DNA of 64,000 bases from Planctomycetota bacterium (GTDB lineage: Bacteria > Planctomycetota > Phycisphaerae > Sedimentisphaerales > Anaerohalosphaeraceae). The notes under the pieces are model-generated. The model did no database searches, had not been told where the DNA came from, and saw nothing but the letters and a program-made list of their open reading frames with translations. The stretch is from the NCBI GenBank assembly GCA_019456225.1, contig VRUI01000018.1, positions 1 through 64,000 on the forward strand. The letters run 5' to 3'. Each line of letters opens with the position of its first letter. The stretch's first letter is position 1. A program made the position numbers and the translations under genes. Positions 7,841-16,847 of the stretch are shown here, in pieces.

Positions 7841-7860
7841 TTGCCAAAATAAGTTGGCAA
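7841..7860. promoter_or_regulatory. Inverted repeat, candidate operator of the sugar operon
   Basis: TTGCCAA and TTGGCAA form a perfect 7+7 inverted repeat with six bases between. It lies in the divergent intergenic region 89 bases before the lipoprotein start. Size and symmetry fit a dimeric repressor site; no regulator gene is adjacent. Confidence 0.4.
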
Positions 7861-7996
7861 AAGCATAATCCCGATTTATCAGCCCCCTTACAATAACACA
7901 ATTCCACTCATACTTAATGCCACTCAAAACCCACAATGCCTTGTTATTTCCGCATTTTTGCACATAATAGACTCATCTTCTTCGTATATTTTATTG

Positions 7997-8025
7997 TTGC
8001 TTCTGAACTTGACTTTTCATATAAT
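7997..8025 (+). promoter_or_regulatory. Sigma-70-type promoter for the Nfu gene
   Basis: TTGCTT and a perfect TATAAT are separated by 17 bases and lie 42 bases before the start codon at 8067. Confidence 0.55.
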
Positions 8026-8066
8026 GCTATTTTCTAAGTGTAATTTTATTATTAGGGGAATTCCTG

Positions 8067-8327
8067 ATGTGTGAAGGTTGTGGTTGCGGAAGCGAAAAGT
8101 CGTTTGAAGAAGAAGTTGCAGAAGTCATCCAGTCAATAAGGCCTATGCTGCAAAATGACGGCGGGGACATCGAACTGGTCAACATAGACGAAGACAAGAC
8201 CGTCAACGTACGCCTCCAGGGCGCCTGCAAAGGTTGTCCCGGTGCGGCAATGACGCTTAAGATGGGCGTCGAAAGACTCCTGAAAGAAAGAATACCGGAA
8301 GTAAAAGAAGTCGTCGCGGTCCAGTAA
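8067..8327 (+). CDS. NifU C-terminal-domain (Nfu) iron-sulfur scaffold protein
   Basis: The 86-residue product is a stand-alone Nfu domain. MLQNDGGDIELV and the CKGCPGA motif (C-x-x-C) match the conserved part that binds a transient Fe-S cluster for delivery to target proteins. An extra short N-terminal segment MCEGCGCG carries three cysteines not usual for the domain; it might bind metal or extend the scaffold. The start is an ATG behind AGGGGA. The gene is monocistronic, with its own promoter upstream and a terminator hairpin at 8401-8445 that overlaps the end of the opposing glycosyltransferase gene. Confidence 0.9.
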   Translation: MCEGCGCGSEKSFEEEVAEVIQSIRPMLQNDGGDIELVNIDEDKTVNVRLQGACKGCPGAAMTLKMGVERLLKERIPEVKEVVAVQ

Positions 8328-8400
8328 GCAACAAACAGGTATAATTATAATCCGCCATGTTTTTCACATGCGCAATCTAATTATATCTCACGATAAACGT

Positions 8401-8445
8401 ACCGCCCAAGCCTGGTTCTATTGCTTTGGTTTGGGCGGTTTTTTG
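8401..8445 (+). terminator. Terminator for nfu overlapping the 3' end of the opposing gene
   Basis: ACCGCCCAA-G-CC (8401-8412) pairs with GG-T-TTGGGCGGT (8428-8439), giving a 12-bp stem with one G-U, followed by six T on the plus strand. The right arm and T-run lie inside the last codons of the convergent gene ending at 8418, so its Lys/Pro-rich tail is shaped by the terminator. Confidence 0.85.
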
Positions 8446-10274
8446 CTTGGGGGCATTTGCAATTCGAAAATATTTACAAAACGCCTCCCGTTTTCTATCC
8501 TTTTTATGAATTTATATGGCCCCTGTGACTGTGGATGCATTAATGTCTTTATCTTTTCAAGATGGTAGAGTTTGTAATAGGGATCTGTAGGCGCAAGTCC
8601 AAGCCTTGAGTCCCAGGCAATATATTTGATTCCTTTTTTGTGAAGCTTATTGGCAAAATCTGCCGGACCGGTAGATTTTATATTTCTGTAGTTGACTATG
8701 CCAGAGGGATTGGAAACATAGAGGGAAACAACAGGAGTCATAGAAGTTGCCATTTTTTCTCCAGGCTTAGCGTTTTCTGTGTACCAGTCTGCAAGGACTT
8801 TGAATTCAGAGTCATGCTTCCCTGTCTGCATAAGCGATGCTACGCCTAACTGGTTTGAGACTATCATTACCGCAAAGAGGAAAACTACGGTCAGGGCATG
8901 CATCGCACCTTTGAAACGCATTAACAGCACGGGAACAATCGCAAGTGCCAAAACGACACCGAAAGTAACAAAAGCTATCGAAGATGACTGTGGGCTAATT
9001 TTATTTGCGTACTGAATATGTGTCGGAACACGCGGATCGGTTGATAGAAGCTTAAAAAGCCAGACTGCTAAGCACGATATTGTCAGCACTTGCATGCAAC
9101 AAACTACCGGACGCGGAATCCTGTTGCCCTTGTCGGCAAATTTCCATAGTTCGACGATTCCGTAAAGACATATCGCAAGCACTATCCAGAAACTGATTGC
9201 GTGGAACCTGGCTATCGGATATGGATAATATGCGTGTACAAGTACGTATGGTGCGAGGAAACAAAGTAGTACCATAATTTTCCAGTTTTTTCGTATCGCG
9301 GCAAAAACCAGCCCCAAAATAAATGTCGAAGAAACCAGGAATTTGCTTATATTGAAAAATTCCTTATAAACTTCTCTGTCTGTATCGAGAGGAAGGCCAA
9401 ACAAATACCTGAAACCAACTGACCATATAATGTTAAAATGCTTTATTATTCCGGTTTTATCAGCACCCATATCCTTAAACTCTTTGGAAGCGCTGAAAGA
9501 AAAGACGTTGAAATAATGTGTAGTCCCTTTTGTTCCGCTTTTAAGTGTACCGTACATCCAAAGCATAAGAGGAATGGCAGCCAGGAAAGCGAATAGAAGG
9601 GCTTTTAGCCGCTGTTTTTTGTTTTTTGAGTATATCATGTCAACGAGAAAAGCAGCAATGACCAGCGTAGCAGCTTCATATCTAACCATAGTAGCAGCCA
9701 TCCCGGCGAGATAACACCAGGATGTGCGTTTAAAAATAAGATATATCGTAAGCAATACAAAGAAAAGCATCGTAGTTTCGGCTATCGGTTCGATCAGAAG
9801 ACTTAATGTCCATGGGTTTACAATTACCAGTATCGCTAACCACTTGCCGGATTTACCCAACATCTCCTTGCCAATAAGCCAAAGAAGGACCAGGCTGAGT
9901 GGATTAAGTATTGCGTTAACCATCCAACCGGCTCTGAGGTGGGGATATGGTGATTTCATAAAGAAAGATGTCATATACTGCAGTAAACCGGTAACCGGAG
10001 CACGTTTGTATGACGTAGGAAGTTGGAAATTGGCGATTTGCCTTCCTGTCCTGTAAAAGCCCATAAAATCAGAACACGGAACGATTTTGTGCCCGTAGTA
10101 CAATATCGAAAGATAGGCCCCGAAAGCTATGAGAACGGCAACGACAAAAATCGCTAAGTATTTCTCGCGTTTTTTTATCTGCTCATCTGTCAAAACAACA
10201 GACAAAAGCTTTTTCGGTGCAGATTCTACGCCTCTACGATTTGCGCCGCGTCTTCTCTTGTGATGCCTTTTCAT
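8418..10274 (-). CDS. Polytopic membrane glycosyltransferase (GT-C fold), unknown substrate
   Basis: The 618-residue protein has a basic N-terminal tail (MKRHHKRRRGANRRG), then about ten to twelve hydrophobic segments from residue 39 onward, with a soluble C-terminal domain after roughly residue 490. An acidic residue in the first extracytoplasmic loop (PCSDFMGFYRTGR) and the helix pattern fit GT-C enzymes, which use polyprenyl-phosphate sugars on the outer face of the membrane. The gene follows a methyltransferase and a methyltransferase-GT2 fusion whose GT2 half resembles polyprenyl-phosphate sugar synthases. That pairing fits supply and use of a lipid-linked sugar. AAAGGAATG precedes the ATG closely. 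The acceptor is unknown. Confidence 0.7.
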   Translation of the reverse strand: MKRHHKRRRGANRRGVESAPKKLLSVVLTDEQIKKREKYLAIFVVAVLIAFGAYLSILYYGHKIVPCSDFMGFYRTGRQIANFQLPTSYKRAPVTGLLQYMTSFFMKSPYPHLRAGWMVNAILNPLSLVLLWLIGKEMLGKSGKWLAILVIVNPWTLSLLIEPIAETTMLFFVLLTIYLIFKRTSWCYLAGMAATMVRYEAATLVIAAFLVDMIYSKNKKQRLKALLFAFLAAIPLMLWMYGTLKSGTKGTTHYFNVFSFSASKEFKDMGADKTGIIKHFNIIWSVGFRYLFGLPLDTDREVYKEFFNISKFLVSSTFILGLVFAAIRKNWKIMVLLCFLAPYVLVHAYYPYPIARFHAISFWIVLAICLYGIVELWKFADKGNRIPRPVVCCMQVLTISCLAVWLFKLLSTDPRVPTHIQYANKISPQSSSIAFVTFGVVLALAIVPVLLMRFKGAMHALTVVFLFAVMIVSNQLGVASLMQTGKHDSEFKVLADWYTENAKPGEKMATSMTPVVSLYVSNPSGIVNYRNIKSTGPADFANKLHKKGIKYIAWDSRLGLAPTDPYYKLYHLEKIKTLMHPQSQGPYKFIKRIENGRRFVNIFELQMPPSKKPPKPKQ

Positions 10275-10354
10275 TTCATTCCTTTCCTTTTGCCTGGAGC
10301 TATGCCCGAAGCCGGACCATAGCGGCCAGAATAAGCTTATGATATTTTTTTCTG

Positions 10355-11131
10355 TCAGGCTTTTCTTTTTATAATTTCTATTGTTTGAAACATTCCTGTT
10401 ATACTACTTACCGGCGATGCCAGGTACTCAACAGTTTTGAAAAATCCATATGTCCATGACGGCACCAATTGACGAAGGGTTAAACCGCCGCTTAAAAGGT
10501 ATCTGATGGGAGTATGGTTTTTAATTTCTGCAATTTCCAGTTCAGGAAAAAGATCGCAGAATTTTTTACGATCGCGATTAAAGATTATCCAGGGCAATGC
10601 ACCATTCGCCTGCGATAGAGGCCCGGATACGCTAAGATTCCAGTCTGCTTGCGGATTAAAATCCTCATGGTGAAAGTTTTTATAAATAAAACGCGACCAA
10701 GGTGTATTTGCAGGTTCTATCATTATTATTTTTCCGCCGTCGACAAGACACCGGTCGGCTTGTCGAAAAAATTCTTCAGGGTTCGGGATGTGATGGAGGA
10801 CATCTATCATTATGAAAGCGTCGATGGAACTGTCACCGAAAGGCATCTCAAGTGCGGAAAAGATGTGGTCCAGACCCGGCAGATCAAGTACATCAGATGT
10901 TTGGGCAAAAGGTATTATTTCCTTAATAAATCCGCCGCCGCTGCCAAGCTCGACAACTGATCTTGCTGATTCCGGGAGCTTGCGCTTGAGGCTTCTATAA
11001 AAATCAACGTACAGTTTTCTCAGAAATCTCTTACTGTTTATAATCTCTGCGTGAAGCATCGTCGCCGAAGGATCGTCAAGGTCCTCGATAACATCTGTCT
11101 GTGGCAATTTTAGCAGGTTCATTATATTCAT
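10355..11131 (-). CDS. Class I SAM-dependent methyltransferase
   Basis: The product (about 258 residues from the ATG at 11131; a TTG at 11140 is also in frame) has the class I methyltransferase signature. Motif I is VVELGSGGGF, the acidic and post-I region includes DVLDLPG, DAFIMIDVLHHIPNPEEF covers motifs II/III, and GGKIIMIEPANTPWS follows. The LHHIPNPEEF segment is typical of small-molecule or glycolipid methyltransferases. The gene starts 13 bases after the stop of the methyltransferase-GT2 fusion and precedes the GT-C gene, so it probably modifies a sugar or lipid in the same glycan pathway. The exact substrate cannot be inferred. Confidence 0.8.
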   Translation of the reverse strand: MNIMNLLKLPQTDVIEDLDDPSATMLHAEIINSKRFLRKLYVDFYRSLKRKLPESARSVVELGSGGGFIKEIIPFAQTSDVLDLPGLDHIFSALEMPFGDSSIDAFIMIDVLHHIPNPEEFFRQADRCLVDGGKIIMIEPANTPWSRFIYKNFHHEDFNPQADWNLSVSGPLSQANGALPWIIFNRDRKKFCDLFPELEIAEIKNHTPIRYLLSGGLTLRQLVPSWTYGFFKTVEYLASPVSSITGMFQTIEIIKRKA

Positions 11132-11144
11132 AGAGGGCAACCGT

Positions 11145-12554
11145 TTAATTGATCCATTTAATTTTCCTGAAAGCTACCCAACTCATCTTCAGCAGCAGCA
11201 GCCCATGCCTGAAGCGACTTATACTCGTAGAACCGTATGTTCTGGCACGATAGGTTACAGGAACTTCTGCGACTTTAAAGTTCTGCTTGACTGATCCGAA
11301 TATCAAATCAAAATCTCCAAATGGGTCGAATTCTCCAAAGTAGGAACGGTTTTCCGCGATCAGATCGTAATGCTTTTTAGTAAGCATTTTCGTGCCGCAA
11401 AGGGTATCGCGGAATCTCTGCTCAAGCAGCCATGAAAAAAGCATTCCAAAAAATTTGTTGCCCAGAAGATTAAGAAAACGCATTGCCTGATCTTCCATCG
11501 GGTATACCAATCTCGAACCATTGATGTATTCGCCCTTGCCGTCGCGCAGAGCATTGAAAAATTTCGGGAGATCTTCGGGCGGTGCTGTAAGATCGGCATC
11601 CTGTATAACCAGCACATCCCCGGTGGCTACTGCAAATCCTTTACGAACAGCGTCACCCTTGCCGACTCCGTCACCCTGATGCACCAGTTTGATCTTTCGG
11701 TCCGGATAAGCCGCCATCTGTTTTTCGATCTCTTCGGCAGTACCGTCCGAACTATTTCCATCAACAAAAATTATCTCGGTCTCTCTGCCCATATCGGGAA
11801 TTCTTTTTATTGCATCTTCAATATTACCTCGTTCATCTTTACAAGGAACTAAAACAGAAACTGAATAGTAGTCATCGGATTTGGGAACGGGTAACCGTCT
11901 CGCAATAACGAGATTAACGAGATTCAGATGTCGCAGTATGGGCATTATTGAAAGTATGCGGTTGCAAAAAGTTGATAATAGCGGAATGTATTTCGGCAGC
12001 ATCATGTATGAAGATGTCCGAATTGTGTCCCACCCGCTCAGCATGAGAAGATTTGCGATATCCTCTGAAGGGAGCCAGTTCTGATACGACTGCTTACGAC
12101 GCATCCCCAGCATAGAACCGAGGCCTAGAACACCCTCCCAAAGGTGGCTGTAATATGTGACAACGATCCGAGTGTCGTCATGGGCACATTTACTCAAACG
12201 TTCGAGAACATCCTGAATGTCACTCCAGGAACCGATGGAGTTACAGATAACTATGTAGTCAAATTTTTCGTCAAGATCAAGTTGCTGCGGATCGGTAGTA
12301 AAAAAATGCAGATCACTGAAGCGTTCCTTTGCCAACTCTACCGCAGATTCGTCTGGATCTAAACCAACTCCGTACGAGGGCTTAAGGGACGAAAGGAGAT
12401 CGCCAGAGCCGCAGCCAACATGAAGCACTCGACTTCCGGGACGAATGATAGAAGCATAAAGCTTGTCAAGGAAACTGTAATAATATGAATTGCGTCTTCG
12501 CCACTTCATAAGTTTTTTTTCGTTAGCCTGTAATTCAGAAAGCGTTTCTGGCAT
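11145..12554 (-). CDS. Fusion of SAM methyltransferase and family 2 glycosyltransferase
   Basis: The 469-residue protein has two enzyme domains. Residues about 40-140 form a SAM methyltransferase (motif I VLHVGCGSGDLL; later FDYIVICNSIGSW). From about residue 228 a GT2 domain begins: VSVLVPCKDERGNIEDA, IIFVDGNSSDGT, the metal-binding VIQDADLTAPPED, then NGSRL and LCGTKML. The GT2 half most resembles polyprenol-phosphate mannose/glucose synthases, which make lipid-linked sugar donors. The order suggests a methylated or paired activity feeding the GT-C enzyme encoded two genes downstream. There is no stop or frameshift between the halves, so it is a true fusion. The ATG at 12554 is preceded by AGGAAAA. 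Confidence 0.85.
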   Translation of the reverse strand: MPETLSELQANEKKLMKWRRRNSYYYSFLDKLYASIIRPGSRVLHVGCGSGDLLSSLKPSYGVGLDPDESAVELAKERFSDLHFFTTDPQQLDLDEKFDYIVICNSIGSWSDIQDVLERLSKCAHDDTRIVVTYYSHLWEGVLGLGSMLGMRRKQSYQNWLPSEDIANLLMLSGWDTIRTSSYMMLPKYIPLLSTFCNRILSIMPILRHLNLVNLVIARRLPVPKSDDYYSVSVLVPCKDERGNIEDAIKRIPDMGRETEIIFVDGNSSDGTAEEIEKQMAAYPDRKIKLVHQGDGVGKGDAVRKGFAVATGDVLVIQDADLTAPPEDLPKFFNALRDGKGEYINGSRLVYPMEDQAMRFLNLLGNKFFGMLFSWLLEQRFRDTLCGTKMLTKKHYDLIAENRSYFGEFDPFGDFDLIFGSVKQNFKVAEVPVTYRARTYGSTSISRFRHGLLLLKMSWVAFRKIKWIN

Positions 12555-12649
12555 CTTAATTTTCCTAAAATTTGTACTATGTTCTTTTACCTGCCCGTAA
12601 TATTCTTCTTTTTCACTTTCTACCTAAGATCGTTTTGAGCCTCAGTCGT

Positions 12650-13711
12650 TCACTTCAAATGCTCGAAAACACTCTGATAACACGGATTATTTATAACACC
12701 TCTTTCCGTAATAATCGCCGTTATATTTTTCGCCTCTGTAACGTCAAAAGCCGGATTATAAACCTTTACACCTTCCGGTGCAACATTATTCCCACCAAAA
12801 AAGGTCACCTCAGCGGGGTCTCTTTCTTCTATTGGTATTTCGTCGCCGGTTTTGATGTTAAGATCAAAAGTACTCGACGGAGCTGCAACATAAAACGGTA
12901 TGCCGAATTCGGCGGCAAGTATGCTCACTCCACAGGTTCCGATCTTGTTTGCGGCGTCTCCGTTTGCCGCGATCCGGTCGGCACCGGTTATTACTGCCGA
13001 TACCTTACCCTGCTTCATAAGCGTCGCAGCCACATTATCACAGACAACGGTTACATCAATTCCTGCCTGGGTTAGCTCCCATGCAGTCAACCTTGAACCT
13101 TGAAGCAGCGGGCGGGTTTCGTCGGCATATACTTTAAATTTCCTGCCGAGCCTGTGCGCTTCATACATCGGCGAAAGAGCCGTCCCCTGCCCGGCGGTCG
13201 CAAGAGCGCCGGCATTGCAATGAGTCAAAATGCCGGAGTTTTCCTTTATGAATTTTTCGCCATTAACACCTATAGCTTTGCACATCTGCTTATCTTCGCG
13301 GCAAATAGCGTGCGCTTCATCAAGCAGGGCTTGCAAAAAAGCATCAACACCGACATCGCTATTTTCAGATATAAAACGAGTCGCTAGATCTTTCATTCTA
13401 TCAAGGGCCCAGAAGAGGTTGACAGCTGTCGGGCGGGAAGTTGCCAGATATGCCGCGTTTTTTTCGAGATGCTCGGCAGCCGCTGTAAGGTTGCTCCGCG
13501 GCGGCAAAGCCTGCATTGCTACGCAAACTCCATACCCTGCGGCGACTCCGATAGCCGGTGCCCCGCGGACTGCAAGGGTTTTTATAGCATCGAAAACCTG
13601 CTCAACTGTTTTGCACTGAAGCTTTTCAAACCTGCCCGGCAAAATGCGTTGATCAATAAGTTCCAGACAACCGTCTATCCCTCCGATCCATTCAAGTGTT
13701 TCAAATGCCAT
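12650..13711 (-). CDS. mtnA: S-methyl-5-thioribose-1-phosphate isomerase
   Basis: The 353-residue protein matches MtnA along its length. VRGAPAIGVAAGYG lies near residue 48. The catalytic Cys165 lies in THCNAGALATAG and the catalytic Asp245 in TGADRIAANGD, followed by NKIGT. MtnA converts 5-methylthioribose-1-phosphate to the ribulose form in methionine salvage, in the cytosol. Family members are related to eIF2B subunits, but both catalytic residues are intact, so the enzyme assignment is favoured. It starts nine bases after the uvrA stop with GGAGATAC upstream, so it is probably cotranscribed with uvrA. No other salvage genes are in the window. Confidence 0.95.
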   Translation of the reverse strand: MAFETLEWIGGIDGCLELIDQRILPGRFEKLQCKTVEQVFDAIKTLAVRGAPAIGVAAGYGVCVAMQALPPRSNLTAAAEHLEKNAAYLATSRPTAVNLFWALDRMKDLATRFISENSDVGVDAFLQALLDEAHAICREDKQMCKAIGVNGEKFIKENSGILTHCNAGALATAGQGTALSPMYEAHRLGRKFKVYADETRPLLQGSRLTAWELTQAGIDVTVVCDNVAATLMKQGKVSAVITGADRIAANGDAANKIGTCGVSILAAEFGIPFYVAAPSSTFDLNIKTGDEIPIEERDPAEVTFFGGNNVAPEGVKVYNPAFDVTEAKNITAIITERGVINNPCYQSVFEHLK

Positions 13712-13720
13712 ATGTATCTC

Positions 13721-16597
13721 CTATTGCTGCTCCAAAGTTTTGGTGTCTTGTGTTTTCTCTGCTTTTAGTTTTTCTCTCAGATATTTTGCTGTATAGCTTT
13801 TTCGTTTTTTCGATATCTCCTCGGGCGATCCGCAGGCAATCACCTCACCGCCGCCATCGCCGCCTTCCGGACCCATATCAATAATATAGTCTGCCATTTT
13901 TATTACGTCCAGATTGTGCTCGATAACTATCACCGTATTTCCGAGATCACAAAGCCGTCGAAGCACATTCATCAGGTTGTGAATGTCGGCAAAATGCAAA
14001 CCGGTTGTCGGTTCGTCGAGAATATACATCGTATGGCCGGTTCCGGGCTTTCCAAGTTCCGACGCAAGTTTTACACGCTGAGCCTCGCCGCCAGACATTG
14101 TCGTTGACGGCTGACCAAGCTCCATGTACCCCAGCCCTACATCACACAATGCTTTCATGAGGCGAATGATCTTTGGAAAATTCGCGAAGAACTCTTTCGC
14201 TTCATCGATGCGCATCTTAAGAACGTCCGCAATATTTTTACCTTTGAAAGTAACCTGAAGTGTCTCGGGATTATATCGCGAACCTTTGCAGTCCTGACAG
14301 ACAACATAAACGTCCGGGAGGAAATGCATCTCAATTTTCTTTGTGCCCTGCCCCTGGCAGTGTTCACACCTGCCGCCCTTGACATTAAAACTGAATCGCC
14401 CGGGTTTGTAACCGCGAATTTTTGCCTCACGCGTTATCGCGAACAGTTGCCTTATAAGGTCAAATACACCGGTGTACGTCGCCGGATTACTCCTCGGTGT
14501 TTTGCCGATAGGCGACTGGTCGATCTCAATTATTTTGTCGATATGCGAAACGCCGAGAATACGTTTGTGCTTGCCCGGCCGAGCCCTTGAGCCATAGATT
14601 CGGCGTTTCAGTGCCTTGTGCAAAATCTCCGTGACAAGTGTGCTTTTGCCGGAGCCGGAAACTCCGGTTACACAGGTAAGAACGCCGATAGGAAATTTAA
14701 CGTCAATACATTTCAGATTGTTTGCCTCGGCTTGTTTGACCTCAACACAGTTTCGAAGATTATACTTTCTGCGCTTGACAGGAAGTTCAATTCTATTCGT
14801 CCCGCTCAAATATCTCCCGGTGATCGACCGTTTACAATCACAAATTTCTTTATAAGAGCCTGTGACAACTACTTCACCGCCGTGCTTGCCGGCGTATGGA
14901 CCAATGTCAATTATATGATCGGCGCTTTGAATTACGTCCTCGTCGTGCTCTACTACTATCACGGTGTTGCCGATATCACGAAGAGTTTTAAGAATCTCCA
15001 GCAGCCTCTCATTATCACGTCGATGAAGTCCGATCGTCGGTTCGTCAAGAACGTAGCAGCAGCCGACCAGCCCGCTGCCAACCTGCGTGGCAAGACGAAT
15101 ACGCTGAGCCTCGCCGCCCGACATCGTGCGGCTCGTACGGTCAAGCGTCAAATAACCCAGGCCGACATCCTTCATAAATTTAAGTCTTGCACGAATCTCT
15201 TTTAATGGCTCAGCGGCGATAATCTGACGCTCATCGACAAACTCAAGAGCGTTAAAAAATTCGGCGGACGCTTCGATACTCATCGCCGTTATTTCGCTAA
15301 GACTCTTGCCGCCTATGGTTACCGCGATGGCTTCCGGTCTAAGCCTCGCCCCGTTACAAGCGGTACACGACTGCTCGGAAAGATAACTGTGAAGCTTTGC
15401 CTTGACATATTCACTCGTCGTTGTTTCCCATCGCCTGCTGAGATTCGGGATCACACCTTCAAACGATACGCCGAATTTCTTTTTGTCCACATCTGTTGTT
15501 CCGTGAAGTAATATCTTGCGGACACGTATGGGAATTTTGGAGTATGGAGTTTCCCTGGCGATCCCAAAGTTTTTGCAGAACCGCTTGATCATACGGTTAT
15601 AGTAGATGTTCATTCGTTTGCCGCCCTTTCGCCAGGCGTCTATCGCACCATGCTCGAGAGCAAGATTTCTATCGGCAACAATAAGATCGGGATCAAACTC
15701 AAGCATCGTCCCCAAACCGTCACAACTGCGGCACGCACCGTATGGACTGTTGAAACTGAACAGCCGCGGCGAAAGTTCTTCAAGCGATGCCTCGGGATGT
15801 TTTGTGCATGCAAATTTTTCGCTGTATAAAACCTCCTGCCAATCGGATTCGCCCGGTCGCTGAAGCAAGACAAAAACAGAACCTTCCGAAAATTTCAATG
15901 CTGTCTCTATGGAGTCGGCAAGCCGAACCCGGATCGAATCTTTTATTATCAGCCGGTCAATGACAGCTGCTATATTATGCTTTTTTGTTTTGCTCAGAGG
16001 CTCAACATTTTTAACATCCGATATCTCACCGTCAACACGAACCCTCACGAAACCCTCTCGCATTACTCTTGTGAAAACTTCCTTATGCTCGCCCTTTTGA
16101 CCGCGGATCAGCGGCGCACAAACCTGCATCTTCGTTCCTATCGGATTGCTCAAAATCGAATCAACGATCTGCGTTGAATGCTGGCTGGTAATAGGCTCGC
16201 CGCAAATCCAGCAATGAGGGACACCTGCCCGGGCAAAGAGAACCCGGCAGTAATCATAAATTTCTGTGGTAGTGGCAACGGTCGATCGCGGGTTACTCGA
16301 ACCGCTTCTTTGTTCGATAGCGATCGTCGGGGGCAGACCTTCTATGTGTTCAACCTGGGGTTTCTGCATCTGGTTAAGAAACTGGCGGGCATAAGCGCTT
16401 AGCGACTCGATATATTTCCGCTGACCCTCTGCATAGATCGTATCAAATGCCAGCGAACTCTTGCCAGAGCCGCTAATACCGGTAATGACAACCATCTTAT
16501 CGCGCGGAATATCTACGGCAATATTCTTGAGGTTATGCTCGCTAGCCCCGGTTATCCTGATAAATCTCTCTGATTTTTCCAACCTGTAAACCGCCAA
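13721..16597 (-). CDS. uvrA: Excinuclease ABC subunit A
   Basis: The 958-residue product has the full UvrA layout: a first Walker [10 protein letters not shown] near residue 40, the UvrB-binding region with a Cys pair CWIC near 130, paired Cys CRSC near 290, signature [12 protein letters not shown], a second Walker [10 protein letters not shown], the second zinc module CEHC…CQDC, and the second signature [12 protein letters not shown] with LDEPTTGLH. UvrA dimers find bulky DNA lesions and load UvrB. The start is probably the TTG at 16597; another in-frame TTG lies 15 bases downstream, and neither has a strong site. mtnA follows closely. Confidence 0.96.
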   Translation of the reverse strand: MAVYRLEKSERFIRITGASEHNLKNIAVDIPRDKMVVITGISGSGKSSLAFDTIYAEGQRKYIESLSAYARQFLNQMQKPQVEHIEGLPPTIAIEQRSGSSNPRSTVATTTEIYDYCRVLFARAGVPHCWICGEPITSQHSTQIVDSILSNPIGTKMQVCAPLIRGQKGEHKEVFTRVMREGFVRVRVDGEISDVKNVEPLSKTKKHNIAAVIDRLIIKDSIRVRLADSIETALKFSEGSVFVLLQRPGESDWQEVLYSEKFACTKHPEASLEELSPRLFSFNSPYGACRSCDGLGTMLEFDPDLIVADRNLALEHGAIDAWRKGGKRMNIYYNRMIKRFCKNFGIARETPYSKIPIRVRKILLHGTTDVDKKKFGVSFEGVIPNLSRRWETTTSEYVKAKLHSYLSEQSCTACNGARLRPEAIAVTIGGKSLSEITAMSIEASAEFFNALEFVDERQIIAAEPLKEIRARLKFMKDVGLGYLTLDRTSRTMSGGEAQRIRLATQVGSGLVGCCYVLDEPTIGLHRRDNERLLEILKTLRDIGNTVIVVEHDEDVIQSADHIIDIGPYAGKHGGEVVVTGSYKEICDCKRSITGRYLSGTNRIELPVKRRKYNLRNCVEVKQAEANNLKCIDVKFPIGVLTCVTGVSGSGKSTLVTEILHKALKRRIYGSRARPGKHKRILGVSHIDKIIEIDQSPIGKTPRSNPATYTGVFDLIRQLFAITREAKIRGYKPGRFSFNVKGGRCEHCQGQGTKKIEMHFLPDVYVVCQDCKGSRYNPETLQVTFKGKNIADVLKMRIDEAKEFFANFPKIIRLMKALCDVGLGYMELGQPSTTMSGGEAQRVKLASELGKPGTGHTMYILDEPTTGLHFADIHNLMNVLRRLCDLGNTVIVIEHNLDVIKMADYIIDMGPEGGDGGGEVIACGSPEEISKKRKSYTAKYLREKLKAEKTQDTKTLEQQ

Positions 16598-16778
16598 TTA
16601 CAAAATAGTAAACATGTTCAGGGTACTAGTGTTACTCAGCAGTATCAACACGCACCAAACCACCCATTTTAGCAGATCGGCGATAAAATTGAAAGAAATA
16701 ATTAAAATTGATCAAATATTGTCGCCTAAAAACCTAAAAAACACCCCCCGATCCCACCAAATCGCCTATTGAATGCAA

Positions 16779-16807
16779 TAGACTTATATACGGCAACGTT
16801 GTATAAT
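16779..16807 (+). promoter_or_regulatory. Promoter for the sulfatase pair
   Basis: TAGACT and a perfect TATAAT lie 17 bases apart, 41 bases before the first sulfatase ATG at 16848. The fit to sigma-70 consensus is good at -10 and 4 of 6 at -35. Confidence 0.6.
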
Positions 16808-16847
16808 ACATGCTTACCTATATTAATATGTATTTTCGGAGCACACA

